Source of the DNA: an uncultured Collinsella sp.
GTDB taxonomy: Bacteria; Actinomycetota; Coriobacteriia; Coriobacteriales; Coriobacteriaceae
Assembly (NCBI GenBank): GCA_900541205.1
Contig: UQIV01000005.1
Coordinates: 1 to 64,000 of the forward strand
DNA length: 64,000 bases
Reading direction: 5' to 3'
Positions 10,482 through 20,227 of this stretch are shown in pieces; position 1 is the stretch's first letter; every line of letters begins with the position of its first letter. Below the pieces are notes generated by a model. It saw nothing but the letters and a program-made list of their open reading frames with translations, was not told the origin of the DNA and ran no database searches. Both the position numbers and the translations under genes were made by a program.

Positions 10482-12314
10482 TCATCCGAACACTCCCCCA
10501 CATTCATCTCCCTCGTATGTATCGAGGTATTCCTGCTTGAGCGTCTGCGAGGACGACTTGATCTTTTCCACGAGCGTGCCGGCCTCGATGAAGTAGAACG
10601 AGTTGGTAAGGTCTGCCAGGTCGTCGAGCAGATGGCTTGAAATGAGCACGCTGCGTCCCCGCGCCACCTCGCTGCGCATCGCGTCGCAGGAGGTTTTCCG
10701 CTTTCCCGGATCGAGGCCGTTCAGCGGTTCATCGAGGATGAGGTACGGGCAATCGGTCGCTATCGCCATGGCAAGCTTTACCTGCTGCTTCATTCCTGTC
10801 GAGAGTTTACGGGTCGGCTTGTCGAGATATGGGGAGATTCCGAGGGAGTCGCAGAGCGAGTCGATGTCGGCGGCCGATTTCCACGCCTCCCTAACGAAAG
10901 CAAGGTGCTCGATGGCCGATAGCGTGGGATAGAGATCCGTGCCGCCCGAAGAGCTCAGGTAGACGAGTTCTGCAAATTCGGCTGATCGACGTTGGCTGAT
11001 TCCGTCTGCCGCCAGGCTTCCCGAGCGGATGCGGGTGGGAAATTGGCCCGACAGCGCTTCAAGAAGGGTGGTTTTCCCCGAGCCGTTGGGGGCAACGAGG
11101 CCCGCCGCCGTCCCCGGGCTCAGGAAAAGCGACCCGATTGAAAGTATCGTCGTGCTTCCGTATCCCACGCTCGCGTCCAGAAGCTCGAGCCCATGGTGCT
11201 TTTTCGCGGGTCCAGGCTGTTTGGGCGAACGTGTCGCAACGGCGCCGACCGCAAAAAAGACCGCGACGTATGCCAGGGCCACGGCAAGCATCGATGCGCT
11301 GCCCGAACCGGAGCCAATGAATTCCGTCGGGAAGCATCCCACGTAACCCGTTGCCTCGATAGGCGAGAATACGGCCAGCGGCAGGAGATTGAGCGCGGCG
11401 TTATGCTCCAGTGCCGAATCGGACAGTAACGGGAATACCGGGGCCGCGACAAGCAGCGCGGAGGTAAGGGGGCCCGCGAGGACGCGCCTCGTTGCGGTCG
11501 ATAGGACGGCGGAGCAAACGGATATCAAGGTTCCGCCCGCAAGCAGCGCGAGAAGCAGGTCCGTGAAGACGTCTCCCGCGGTCGTGGTGGCAAGCGCGCC
11601 GTCATGGAAGAAGGCGATCGGGTACCCAATTTGCCCGAAGCCGTTTAGGGCCAAGGCGTAAATGCCCCCGGGTGCGAGGCCGGCGAGGAGCATCGCGGTC
11701 CCCGCGGCGATTATCGAAAACACGATCTGGATAAGGCGCCGGAATTTGGGCGCGGGCGCCTTCGCCGCCAGGGTCGCAGGCCTTGTGGCCCCGAGCAGGA
11801 GTATCGACGAGAGAAGGAAGGGGATGAAGGGAAGGAAAGACGGCGCCGTGGCAATGGCGTAAGGCAGGAAGGAAAGGAATGGCAGATCGCTTGCGGAGGC
11901 TGGAATGTGCGTGATGCCGGAACTGCTCAGGGCACGGCAATATGCGAGCTCCGCGTCATTGGTCTCTCGGTCTCCCACGATGGATCCGGATTGGAAGCCT
12001 TCGCCCATGGGCGCGTAGTAGCTCTCGGCAGAATCGAGAAAGGCGGCGTCGGTTTGGGCGGCAAGGGCGGCGTTCGCGTATCTTGCAAGCTCCGCGTCGA
12101 CTTGCTGCTCTGGCGATAGGTCTGTGCCGTTGGCCTGGGGCGCGCGCGTATTGAATGCGTCGACAAAGCCCTGCATGCCCTGCTTCATAAAGAAGGGCCC
12201 GTAGATGGGTGAATTGAACGCAATGGGGATGGAGAAGGCTGCGGCAAGAACGAGCGTAGAGATCCATACGGCCCTGTCTCTTAGGATTAGTTTGAGAAGA
12301 AGTCGACAGTACAT
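10482..12314 (-). CDS. ABC transporter permease-ATPase fusion
   Basis: A 610-residue protein. The first ~390 residues are a six-or-so-helix ABC-2-like membrane domain with a large external loop after the first helix. The last ~220 are an ABC ATPase: Walker A APNGSGKTT, signature LSTGMKQQ, Walker B YLILDEPLNGLDP and switch histidine SSHLLDD. It probably exports or moves an unidentified substrate with the ATPase and permease encoded upstream. Fusion in the order permease then ATPase is less usual for this class. It is the third gene of a minus-strand cluster, 154 bases after the preceding ATPase gene. Confidence 0.85.
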   Translation of the reverse strand: MYCRLLLKLILRDRAVWISTLVLAAAFSIPIAFNSPIYGPFFMKQGMQGFVDAFNTRAPQANGTDLSPEQQVDAELARYANAALAAQTDAAFLDSAESYYAPMGEGFQSGSIVGDRETNDAELAYCRALSSSGITHIPASASDLPFLSFLPYAIATAPSFLPFIPFLLSSILLLGATRPATLAAKAPAPKFRRLIQIVFSIIAAGTAMLLAGLAPGGIYALALNGFGQIGYPIAFFHDGALATTTAGDVFTDLLLALLAGGTLISVCSAVLSTATRRVLAGPLTSALLVAAPVFPLLSDSALEHNAALNLLPLAVFSPIEATGYVGCFPTEFIGSGSGSASMLAVALAYVAVFFAVGAVATRSPKQPGPAKKHHGLELLDASVGYGSTTILSIGSLFLSPGTAAGLVAPNGSGKTTLLEALSGQFPTRIRSGSLAADGISQRRSAEFAELVYLSSSGGTDLYPTLSAIEHLAFVREAWKSAADIDSLCDSLGISPYLDKPTRKLSTGMKQQVKLAMAIATDCPYLILDEPLNGLDPGKRKTSCDAMRSEVARGRSVLISSHLLDDLADLTNSFYFIEAGTLVEKIKSSSQTLKQEYLDTYEGDECGGVFG

Positions 12315-12468
12315 TTAGAAGCACCTACATTTCTCAAAGCATCGTTAGATTAATAATGACAGACCGAATGAAGATACGTGTGACGGGGGGCGAGGCGAAT
12401 GGCTGAGCGGTAGCGATACGCGGGTTCAACGGTACCATATTGACCACATAGATTTTTAACTTGCATTT

Positions 12469-13218
12469 CTACCCGCCCTCTCCGTAGAGCCGCCGATACG
12501 CGCTTAGCGCACTCTCGGCGCGTCCGGCAGGCCTTGCGAAATGGGATCCGGGAGACTTCGGCGCAGCATCATCTTGCGGAATGCTTCTAATGAGCCTCCC
12601 ATCCTTCAAAAACAGAATCTCATCGCACAGCCTATCGACCGAATCCAAGATGTGGGATGACATGATGATGCATGTACCAGAATCGGCCAGCTTCCTGAGA
12701 ATCCCGGAATGCAAGTCCACCCTGCTGGGGTCGAGCGCGTTCATGGGCTCATCCAACAGGAGGTACCGCGCACCCGTCGCATACGCAATCGCCAAGGTAA
12801 GCTGCTGCTTCATACCCTGGCTCAGAGCGCGGACCCTCATCTTCGCGAACTCGCCTATCTGCGTTTGCTCCACTATCTCTTCGATATCGCGAGCATGCGG
12901 CCACATATCGCAAACCATCTTGAGGTGATCTTCCGCACGCAATCCGGGATACAGCAGCGTCCCCTCACCGGGTGCATAAAAGATCATGGAACGGACCTCT
13001 TTCGCACCCGCACCCTGCACCTCATCCAGAACGATGTCCCCGTCCACGCGAGGACCCGGCAAACCTGCCATCGCCCGCAGCAACGTCGTCTTTCCATGCC
13101 CGTTTGGAGCGACGAGACCGTAGACCGTACCCGGGGCAAACTCGGCGTCCGCCGAATCTACGAGCACCTTCTTTCCATAAGAAATCGTCAGCGTTTGAAG
13201 GCGAATCATCGAGATCAT
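12469..13218 (-). CDS. ABC transporter ATP-binding protein
   Basis: A stand-alone 249-residue ATPase with Walker A APNGHGKTT, signature LSQGMKQQ, Walker B YLLLDEPMNALDP and H-loop SSHILDS. Its closest relative in the window is the ATPase half of the neighbouring fusion protein. The start at 13218 overlaps the upstream stop as ATGA; a second Met at 13209 sits at a better distance from the AAAGGGG ribosome site, so the first three residues are uncertain. It should energise the large permease encoded just upstream. Confidence 0.88.
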   Translation of the reverse strand: MISMIRLQTLTISYGKKVLVDSADAEFAPGTVYGLVAPNGHGKTTLLRAMAGLPGPRVDGDIVLDEVQGAGAKEVRSMIFYAPGEGTLLYPGLRAEDHLKMVCDMWPHARDIEEIVEQTQIGEFAKMRVRALSQGMKQQLTLAIAYATGARYLLLDEPMNALDPSRVDLHSGILRKLADSGTCIIMSSHILDSVDRLCDEILFLKDGRLIRSIPQDDAAPKSPGSHFARPAGRAESALSAYRRLYGEGG

Positions 13219-15437
13219 CCCCTTTCGATCTTCGGAACAACCAGGCGCACCATCAACGGAGATACGGCGCCCAAGACCACCAGTAGAGCGCCCGATGCGC
13301 CGACGACCTCTCCAAAAGGCATCGCGTTCGTCCCTCGCCCAAGGAACCCAATCGTCCCCACCTGGGAAGCGGGATCAAACGAGGCGAATGGAGCCAGCAG
13401 CGCGGCGCCCATGCCCGCGCTTTCAACATGAGCGCTCAACGAACCCAACACCAAGAGAACCGCGCAAACCACTCCGGTGACAACGGGGTTGCGGCTAATC
13501 GCTGCTGTCAACGCAGCGACGACGGAAATCACGCCGTATGCCATGACCAGCAACGGAATACTGCACAACACCGCCTCCCCCACCATGGACGTTGTCGAAG
13601 CTCCCGCCCGAATGAGAGCGACGGGATACTCCGATCCACCCGCACCGTTCTTAATCAAGGACACAACCGCAGCGGGAACCATCGACACCAAAAGCAGCGC
13701 CAAGCCAAGCAGGAGAGACAGCGCAACAGCCGTCAGAAAACGCACATGCGCTGTTGCGGGGACTTGGAAAACCAGAAGGGAACGGCACCGCAGGTAGGTG
13801 CACGCAAGCGATGTGACAACCACGGGCAACAGCCAAAACAAGGAAGGAAGCGCTGCCTGGAGATAGGAAAGGAGGATTAATGGGGGCATCTTCGTACTTA
13901 ACTCGTAAACCTTGGGGTCCGGCAAGCTCGCGATCGACTCGAGCAGAAGGGCGCGCGCCTCCGCACGAGAAGGAGTCTCCGGCTCGATTCCGATCGATTG
14001 CAGGAGGGTCGCATCTGCCGCGCCCAGCTCGCCTCGAGCGCGCTCGTACGTCGCAAGGCTTCGAAACCCCTCCGCAGGCGTGGGCGCGTACACGAAACCC
14101 GAAAGAGCATCTCGCATGCCTTCCAGGGCCGCTTTGCCCTCGACGTCCATATTCGCAGCGTCCTGCTCTAGATACCGATCTATTGAACGGAGCTCCCCAT
14201 CCCTATACCGAACAGCGGAAACGTCACCAGCGTCAGGAAACACCTCGACCAGAGCCGGGGCCAGCATCGCCGTCGACATTGCAATCGCGCATACGGCGAG
14301 GGCAGGAGAATGCAGGAGCAGCTTCCCCATCGTTCTTACGTATGCAACGGCGGAGGCACAAGCGCTCGAACGGGCTGTCGTTCTCGATGCGGTGAAGGAA
14401 CCTCTCTCGAGACAAATCGGGGACATCAGGCGCGCGCAGCCGCTCTTTCCAGCAACGCAAAGCAGGCTAATTGCCAGCACCTCGATCCCGATTGCGCATA
14501 CGAGGGTAATCGCGCCACGCTCGAAGCAAAGTCCAGGCAGATTCACTATCTGCGTTGTCGGGTACGGGCTATAGGCGCCGACGGTCAACTCAGTGTTCGC
14601 ATACGTAAGGGGATTCAACAGGGCGAACTCATGTAAAGCGATGGATCTTCCGTAATACCCGGGAACCATCGTCGCCCCCATCAGGGCACATACGAACACG
14701 ATTCCAAGCGTAGGGTTATTGGCAATCTTCACGGCAAGGTGAACGACGAGCGAGATGAACGCCGCCACCAAGAATTGCAAGATGGCCGTCTGTGCGAACA
14801 CCAGCCAAGCCGGTTTGATAACCGGAGTCGCATATTGAACGTAGCCTATCGGATAGAACAGCGAGCCCGGGCCATTCTTCACAAGTGCGGCGATTATCCC
14901 TGGAAGATTGACGGCGAAGACGGCAAGCATCGCAAAAACACTCGCCCATACGCTCGATGCAACAAGCCTGCCCAGCTCACCCATCGGTGCCTGGATGATG
15001 AGTTTTTCACGTTTGTTAAGACGCGCGGCAAGGAACGAGACGGCAACGGCCGTTGCGGCCCATAGCAAGTACTCCTTCGATCCGTCATAAAAGGAGTACG
15101 CTCCATCCGATACCTGCAGAAACGGAAGCAGAGGAGAGAGCGGCGCCAAGACAAGACGTCCCGCGGCAAGAGGGTACAGAAGCGCGGGCATGCTTGATGA
15201 AGAGGTATAGACGCCCTCCTCCCCCGCATTCACAAGCGCATCCGCATAGGATGCTGACAATTCCTGCTCAACACGGGTTATTCCCGACTCGAGATATTCA
15301 ACCCGTCCGTCGATGCCAGCCGCGCTCCTGAAGACGGGCAAAGCACAAAGAACCATCAACGCAACAACGGCAACACAGAGTGACCTGGAGGAGAGGAGCG
15401 ACCTAAAGATTGCCTTCGAGATCTTGAGCATATTCAT
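13215..15437 (-). CDS. Large duplicated ABC-2-type permease
   Basis: About 740 residues with two similar halves. Each half has a membrane anchor, a long external segment and several further helices (first half from MNMLKISKAIF, second from about TMGKLLLHS). This suggests two fused permease units, so one polypeptide could form the whole channel. The start at 15437 is chosen for the AAGG seven bases upstream and because it opens directly into the first helix; the frame itself extends to 15503. The gene is divergent from the DUF2975/XRE pair. The substrate is unknown. Confidence 0.8.
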   Translation of the reverse strand: MNMLKISKAIFRSLLSSRSLCVAVVALMVLCALPVFRSAAGIDGRVEYLESGITRVEQELSASYADALVNAGEEGVYTSSSSMPALLYPLAAGRLVLAPLSPLLPFLQVSDGAYSFYDGSKEYLLWAATAVAVSFLAARLNKREKLIIQAPMGELGRLVASSVWASVFAMLAVFAVNLPGIIAALVKNGPGSLFYPIGYVQYATPVIKPAWLVFAQTAILQFLVAAFISLVVHLAVKIANNPTLGIVFVCALMGATMVPGYYGRSIALHEFALLNPLTYANTELTVGAYSPYPTTQIVNLPGLCFERGAITLVCAIGIEVLAISLLCVAGKSGCARLMSPICLERGSFTASRTTARSSACASAVAYVRTMGKLLLHSPALAVCAIAMSTAMLAPALVEVFPDAGDVSAVRYRDGELRSIDRYLEQDAANMDVEGKAALEGMRDALSGFVYAPTPAEGFRSLATYERARGELGAADATLLQSIGIEPETPSRAEARALLLESIASLPDPKVYELSTKMPPLILLSYLQAALPSLFWLLPVVVTSLACTYLRCRSLLVFQVPATAHVRFLTAVALSLLLGLALLLVSMVPAAVVSLIKNGAGGSEYPVALIRAGASTTSMVGEAVLCSIPLLVMAYGVISVVAALTAAISRNPVVTGVVCAVLLVLGSLSAHVESAGMGAALLAPFASFDPASQVGTIGFLGRGTNAMPFGEVVGASGALLVVLGAVSPLMVRLVVPKIERG

Positions 15438-15546
15438 CGCCAACCTTAACCCCATCCACCTGGAACAGCGGGGCTGAACAAAATGCTCGGCCCCGCCTCG
15501 CATCTAGTGATTGCAGCATGCTGTGATTACTTGCTGGCAAAGTCAA

Positions 15547-15565
15547 TTTAACATAAACTGTTAAA
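15547..15565. promoter_or_regulatory. Palindrome in the divergent promoter region
   Basis: TTTAACA, five bases, TGTTAAA, located 38 bases before the DUF2975 gene and upstream of the permease gene. The XRE-type regulator encoded nearby is a candidate ligand (inference). A second palindrome, CAGCATGCTG, lies at 15514-15523. Confidence 0.45.
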
Positions 15566-15602
15566 AAGTAACCTGAGTTTTTTAAATTCTTCGGAGGTTA
15601 TT

Positions 15603-16115
15603 ATGAGTTCCGACAATCGCACTCCCCGGCTTCATTCCTTCCGCATCGCATGTGCGATAGCCTCTGCGGCCCTTTGCGTCACCGCCATCGCACAAGTGGC
15701 GTTCTCCTTAAAGCCAGCAATCGAAGTGCTCGACAACCCTGTGATTGTAGACTCCCCAGCATATCCAGCCCTTGCGATCTCGACATTGGCCCCTGCCGTC
15801 ATCGGTATCGCCACGACCGTCCTCAGCGCCGTTCTCGTGTGGACGATCAAGAGCGGAGACCCCTTCAAGAAAGGCTCTGCGACATGCTTGAAGGTGCTCG
15901 GCATTCTCTTCGTTGTTCAAGCTGCCACCAGCCTCTACGCCGGCTCACTCGAAACCTCCGTCTTGATGTTTGGCGGCGAGGGGGCCGTCGGCGCCCAAGA
16001 GATCGCTTCATCATTCGATTGGACCTCTCTGGTTCTCGGCATCGTCCTGTTCATGCTTTCCCAGCTCTTCTTGTACGCCCGAGAGCTGTACCTCGACTCC
16101 GACGAGATTGCGTAA
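15603..16115 (+). CDS. DUF2975 family membrane protein
   Basis: 170 residues with four predicted helices (about 14-36, 55-80, 100-120 and 140-160), a pattern typical of DUF2975 proteins, which are usually encoded beside a small YozG-like XRE regulator, as here. A strong GGAGG site precedes the ATG. Its biochemical role is not established. The pair may sense or control the divergent ABC exporter (inference). Confidence 0.75.
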   Translation: MSSDNRTPRLHSFRIACAIASAALCVTAIAQVAFSLKPAIEVLDNPVIVDSPAYPALAISTLAPAVIGIATTVLSAVLVWTIKSGDPFKKGSATCLKVLGILFVVQAATSLYAGSLETSVLMFGGEGAVGAQEIASSFDWTSLVLGIVLFMLSQLFLYARELYLDSDEIA

Positions 16116-16124
16116 GGAAACGCC

Positions 16125-16376
16125 ATGCCCGTAATTGTTCGCCTCGACAAGATCATGGCCAAGCGAAAGATTTCCTCGAACGAACTTGCCGAAAGGATTG
16201 GAACCACGCCCGTGAACCTGTCCCGTATTAAAAAAGGGCATATTCGCGGCATTCGCTTCAACACACTCGAGCAGCTATGCCTCGCCCTTCGTTGCCAACC
16301 CGGAGACCTTCTCGAAGTCATGAGCGAAGAGGATGCCCGAAAGGAGTTCGGACTCGATTGGTCCGCCGAGGATTAG
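16125..16376 (+). CDS. XRE-family helix-turn-helix regulator (YozG-like)
   Basis: 83 residues with a Cro/C1-type helix-turn-helix in the first ~65 (ISSNELAERIGTTPVNLSRIKKG). It starts nine bases after the DUF2975 gene, so the two are co-transcribed. It likely binds DNA as a dimer. Its stop codon is followed in the same frame by integrase sequence. Confidence 0.85.
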   Translation: MPVIVRLDKIMAKRKISSNELAERIGTTPVNLSRIKKGHIRGIRFNTLEQLCLALRCQPGDLLEVMSEEDARKEFGLDWSAED

Positions 16377-17102
16377 AGGGCGGTCGTACTCGCCCTGCAC
16401 ACGGGGATGCGAATCGGCGAGGTCTGCGGCCTTCGGTGGTGCGATGTGGATTTCGAGACGGGCCTGATCTCGATCAGACACTCGGTGGCGTACGCGAAGG
16501 GAATGGGTTCGTTCATCAAGGACACCAAGACCCATGACGCCAGGGGTATCCCCATCGACCCGGTCGGCCTACTCCCCTTCCTGAAGGAGACCCACGAGAT
16601 CGACTGCGGAAAGCTGCGCTTGCGCGGCCTTACCGGGGCGGTCGAGATCGGGGACTGCTACATCCTGTCGGAGCCGGGCGCGACCTTCGCGACGACAAGC
16701 TATATCCGCAGGGCGTTCAAGACGTTCTCGGAGACCAACGGCCTCATGGGCACCAACGACGAGCTGATCACGTTCCACGGCCTTCGCCACACGTTCGCAA
16801 CGCAGTGGATCCGCCAAGGCGGCGATATCAAGGCGCTCCAATCGATCCTCGGCCACAAGGACGCCATGGCGACGCTCAACGTCTACGCCGACATCGAGCC
16901 CATCTCCAAAATCCATAACATGCTGCGCGCCACGCCGTGCCTTTGGCGCGGGCACCTCGGGCCGAGGGTCGATCCGGGTCCCATGTTCCAACAGAGGATC
17001 CAGGAGTCCATCGAGACGCTCCGGGCGTTCGGCTACGGCATCACCGAGCCGGACGACCGAAATATCGCCATACGCGACGTGAAGACGAACAGTTGGCTCT
17101 AG
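16377..17102 (+). pseudogene. Tyrosine recombinase/integrase, N-terminally truncated remnant
   Basis: The frame starts right after the XRE stop with an integrase catalytic domain. The box I arginine is in HTGMRIGEVCGLRW, box II in HGLRHTFAT, LGHKDAM follows, and the tyrosine nucleophile lies in NVYAD. The N-terminal SAM-like DNA-binding domain is missing and there is no ribosome site; the first ATG is at 16407. The C-terminal ~60 residues are unusual for an integrase. Past the TAG at 17100-17102, the same frame reads LTEYAAVLGPSQLRSRWSDRG, reminiscent of an excisionase-type helix-turn-helix. This is probably the decayed end of an integrated element, and it may explain the arrival of the ABC block. 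Confidence 0.75.
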
Positions 17103-17497
17103 CTCACCGAGTACGCGGCAGTGCTGGGCCCATCCCAACTGAGGTCACGGTGGTCCGATAGGGGCGCCGCCCGCGGCATGCGCCGCGGAGGGTATCCCCT
17201 ACCGAAGGGCGGGGATGCCCTCCGCTTCCAGTTCGGAATCAGCCGTCGGAGGCGTTCGGCTGACTGCGGGAACGGCCTGTCCGCTCAATGTGTTCGGCTG
17301 AGATCGGAAATCAACCCAACACGAGCCGGACACGCGCCAGACGGCTCTTCCCCGTGCGGCCTTCCCCCTTACGCTCATGTTGCAGGCATGTAACGCCGCA
17401 GCGAGCGCGCCTTTTTTGCGCCAGACAGGTACAATGATGAACACTGTACCGTAGCGGAGCGCCCCGCGCGCGCCGCAATCACGCGAAAGGGTTTCCC
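17103..17497. other. Degenerate intergenic sequence with one strong hairpin
   Basis: No intact gene. A hairpin at 17187-17223 pairs GGAGGGTATCCCC with GGGGATGCCCTCC (one G-T pair). The remainder looks like decayed coding sequence next to the integrase remnant. A possible -10 (TACAAT, 17431-17436) precedes the ACT-domain gene but lacks a clear -35. Confidence 0.45.
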
Positions 17498-17785
17498 ATG
17501 GCCGAGATCTCGTCCTCCCGTATCGTCATCACCGTCCTTGGCAAGAACCGCCCCGGCATCGTCGCCGGCGTCACCCGTGTCCTAGGCGAGGCCAACGTCG
17601 ACATCCGCGACATCACGCAGTCCATTATCGAGGACATCTTCACCATGACCATGCTGGCCGATACCGCCGAGTCCAAGCTCGACTTTGCCGAGCTGCAGAA
17701 GGCGCTGGCCGAGGCCGGCGAGCTTTCGGGCGTCAACGTGTCCATCCAGCGCGAGGACGTCTTCAACTTTATGTACCGCCTGTAG
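17498..17785 (+). CDS. ACT-domain protein (UPF0237 family)
   Basis: 95 residues forming one ACT domain (VITVLGKNRPGIVAGVTRVL), with the length and ending (FNFMYRL) typical of UPF0237 proteins. ACT domains bind small ligands such as amino acids. The ligand of this family is not established and the protein has no enzyme domain. It is followed 78 bases later by citrate synthase on the same strand. The AAAGGG site supports the start. Confidence 0.88.
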   Translation: MAEISSSRIVITVLGKNRPGIVAGVTRVLGEANVDIRDITQSIIEDIFTMTMLADTAESKLDFAELQKALAEAGELSGVNVSIQREDVFNFMYRL

Positions 17786-17862
17786 CGAGCAAGCCGCTGG
17801 GGATAGCCTGACGCGCGCATGCCCATGCAAGTCACCCCGATGCGGCCCGGAGAGGAGCGCGC

Positions 17863-19281
17863 ATGGCTTACGACGCCAAGAAAATCTACTACCGCTTCGA
17901 TGACCATCTGAGCCGCCTGGTCTTGGATTATGAGGCGAGCCGCCAGATTTCGCCCGAAAGCGAAAACCTCTACCACGGCATGCCGACTAATCCGTATGAC
18001 GAGGGTCTGTTCGTCGAGCATAACGTCAAGCGCGGCCTGCGTAATGCCGACGGCTCGGGCGTGGTCGCGGGCCTTACCCGCATCTCGGACGTGCACGGCT
18101 ACAACAAGGTCGACGGCAAAGTCGTGCCTGACCAGGGCAAGCTCACGCTGCGCGGCTATAGCATCGAGGATCTGGTCAACAATGCCCAGGCCGAGAATCG
18201 CTATGGCTACGAAGAAGTCGCCTATCTGCTTATCACGGGCTCGCTGCCCAACAAAGAGGAGCTCGACGGTTTTTGCGAGCGCTTGGGCGCCTTTAGGCAT
18301 CTGAGCGACGAATACGTCAAAGAGTTCCCCATGACCACGGTTTCGTCGAGCATCATGAATGTGCTCCAGCGCGCCGTGCTGCTGCTCTATGCCTTCGACG
18401 CCGAGCCCGACGTAATTACGCCCGAGCATGAGATCGACGTCGCCATCTCCATGCTCGCCCGTCTCCCCCGCATCGCCGCCTTCGCACACATGGCCTCGGT
18501 CGCCAAGCTTCGCGGCTCCGAGGTTCATGTACCGCACCCCACACCCGGCCTCTCCACCGCCGAGACCATCCTACAGGTGCTCCGCGGCGGTATGGCGTTC
18601 ACCCGCGATGAGGCCATGCTGCTCGACGTGATGCTCATGCTGCACGCTGAGCACGGCGGCGGCAACAATTCCACGTTTGCCTGCCGCGTGCTGTCCTCCT
18701 CGGCCACCGACCCGTATTCCGCCTACGCCGCGGCTATCGGCTCGCTCAAGGGTCCGCGCCACGGCGGCGCCAACGCCAAGGTCGTGTCCATGCACGAGGA
18801 TATCCGTGCGCATGTCTCCAATTGGGAGGACGAGGACGAGGTCGCAGCCTACCTGGGCAAGATCCTCGACAAGCAGGCCTTCGACGGCACGGGCCTCATC
18901 TACGGTATGGGCCACGCCGTCTACACGCTGAGCGACCCGCGCGCCGAGGTGTGCCGCCGTTACGCGCGCACGCTTGCCGCCAAGAAGGACTTGGGCGAGG
19001 AGTTCGCACTCATCGAGCGCATCGAGCGCCTGGCCCCGCAGGTGATGCGCGATCACGGCATGACCAAGCCCATCTGCGCCAACATCGACCTGTACACGGG
19101 CTTTATCTACAAGATGCTCGGCGTGCCCGAGACGCTCTTTACGCCGCTGTTCGCCGTCGCCCGCATGGCCGGCTGGTCGGCGCACCGCATGGAAGAGCTC
19201 TTCTGCGCGCATCGCATCATCCGCCCGGCCTATCGTCCGGTGATCGAGCCGCTGGAGTATAAGCCGCTCGCCGACCGCTAG
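17863..19281 (+). CDS. Citrate synthase
   Basis: 472 residues. Condenses oxaloacetate and acetyl-CoA to citrate. The family signature regions are visible: HAEHGGGNNSTFACRVL around residue 262, then GPRHGGAN, and GMGHAVYTLSDPRA with the catalytic-site histidine and arginine. It is longer than the ~370-residue short form and resembles versions found in Firmicutes and Coriobacteria, where it feeds glutamate synthesis through a partial cycle. No other cycle enzyme is nearby. A terminator follows at 19305. Confidence 0.92.
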   Translation: MAYDAKKIYYRFDDHLSRLVLDYEASRQISPESENLYHGMPTNPYDEGLFVEHNVKRGLRNADGSGVVAGLTRISDVHGYNKVDGKVVPDQGKLTLRGYSIEDLVNNAQAENRYGYEEVAYLLITGSLPNKEELDGFCERLGAFRHLSDEYVKEFPMTTVSSSIMNVLQRAVLLLYAFDAEPDVITPEHEIDVAISMLARLPRIAAFAHMASVAKLRGSEVHVPHPTPGLSTAETILQVLRGGMAFTRDEAMLLDVMLMLHAEHGGGNNSTFACRVLSSSATDPYSAYAAAIGSLKGPRHGGANAKVVSMHEDIRAHVSNWEDEDEVAAYLGKILDKQAFDGTGLIYGMGHAVYTLSDPRAEVCRRYARTLAAKKDLGEEFALIERIERLAPQVMRDHGMTKPICANIDLYTGFIYKMLGVPETLFTPLFAVARMAGWSAHRMEELFCAHRIIRPAYRPVIEPLEYKPLADR

Positions 19282-19304
19282 GACGCGGACCGTCATAGAA
19301 CCCG

Positions 19305-19343
19305 AGCGTGGCCAGGGCATCACCGCCCTCGGCCACGCTTTTT
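19305..19343 (+). terminator. Citrate synthase terminator
   Basis: AGCGTGGCC pairs with GGCCACGCT, with an inner GGGC/GCCC stem, and the stem runs into TTTTT. Confidence 0.85.
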
Positions 19344-19368
19344 ATGCCAGTAGAAAGGATCGCAACGA

Positions 19369-20211
19369 ATGATTGTGTTTTCCGATATGGATGGAACGCT
19401 GCTGACGAGCGATAAGCAGATGAGCGACGCCACCTGGGCGATGCTCGACGAGCTTGCGCGCCGCGGTATTGAGTTTGTGCCCTGCACGGGGCGCCCGCTG
19501 TCGGGCATCTTTGAGCCCATCCTCGCTCACCCCGCCGTACACTACGCGGTCTGCGCCAACGGTGCCAGCGTCTGGCAGCTCGACGACGGTACGCCCACCG
19601 ATACTTCACGTGCTACGTGCATTTTGAGCCGACCGCTCGACCGCGCCATCGCCCACCGCGTCCATAGCATTGCCGCCGGCCATGACGTCACCTTCGATAT
19701 CTTCGCGGACGGGCAGTGCTTCCTCCCCCGCTCGCTCTACACGCGCCTGGACGAATTCTGCGGCGGCGACCCCCACATCGCGGCTTCGCTCAAGCGCACA
19801 CGAACACCGATCGACATGGATATCGACAACAAGATCGACGAGGTCGAGACACTCGAACGCATCGCCATGTACTGGCACGACCCAGCCGATCGCGACGCCA
19901 TCGCGGCGGAGCTCGACACGCTCGGAGGCATTGAGGTCACGCGTTCGTACGCCATGAATATCGAGGTCATGGGCGAGGGCGCCACCAAGGGAACGGCCCT
20001 CGCGTGGCTATGCGAGCATCTGGACGAACCCCTTGCCGATGCTTGGGCGTTCGGCGACAACATCAACGACATCCCCATGCTGCAGGCAGCGGGCCATGGC
20101 ATGGCCATGATCAACGCCGAGCCCGAAGATCGCGAGGCCGCCGACGCCATCACCGAATACGACAACGACCACGACGGCGTCGCCCGCGCCATCATGGCCG
20201 CCCTCGCCTAG
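19369..20211 (+). CDS. HAD-superfamily (Cof-type) phosphatase
   Basis: 280 residues. The nucleophile motif DMDGTLL is at residues 6-12 and the C-terminal metal-binding motif is GDNINDIPML. A cap domain of the Cof/YidA type sits between them. Such enzymes dephosphorylate sugar phosphates or related metabolites; the substrate cannot be read from sequence. The ribosome site AGAAAGGA precedes the ATG. A second Cof-type gene is encoded convergently at 20371. Confidence 0.88.
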   Translation: MIVFSDMDGTLLTSDKQMSDATWAMLDELARRGIEFVPCTGRPLSGIFEPILAHPAVHYAVCANGASVWQLDDGTPTDTSRATCILSRPLDRAIAHRVHSIAAGHDVTFDIFADGQCFLPRSLYTRLDEFCGGDPHIAASLKRTRTPIDMDIDNKIDEVETLERIAMYWHDPADRDAIAAELDTLGGIEVTRSYAMNIEVMGEGATKGTALAWLCEHLDEPLADAWAFGDNINDIPMLQAAGHGMAMINAEPEDREAADAITEYDNDHDGVARAIMAALA

Positions 20212-20227
20212 CAGCAGCAACCCGGCA

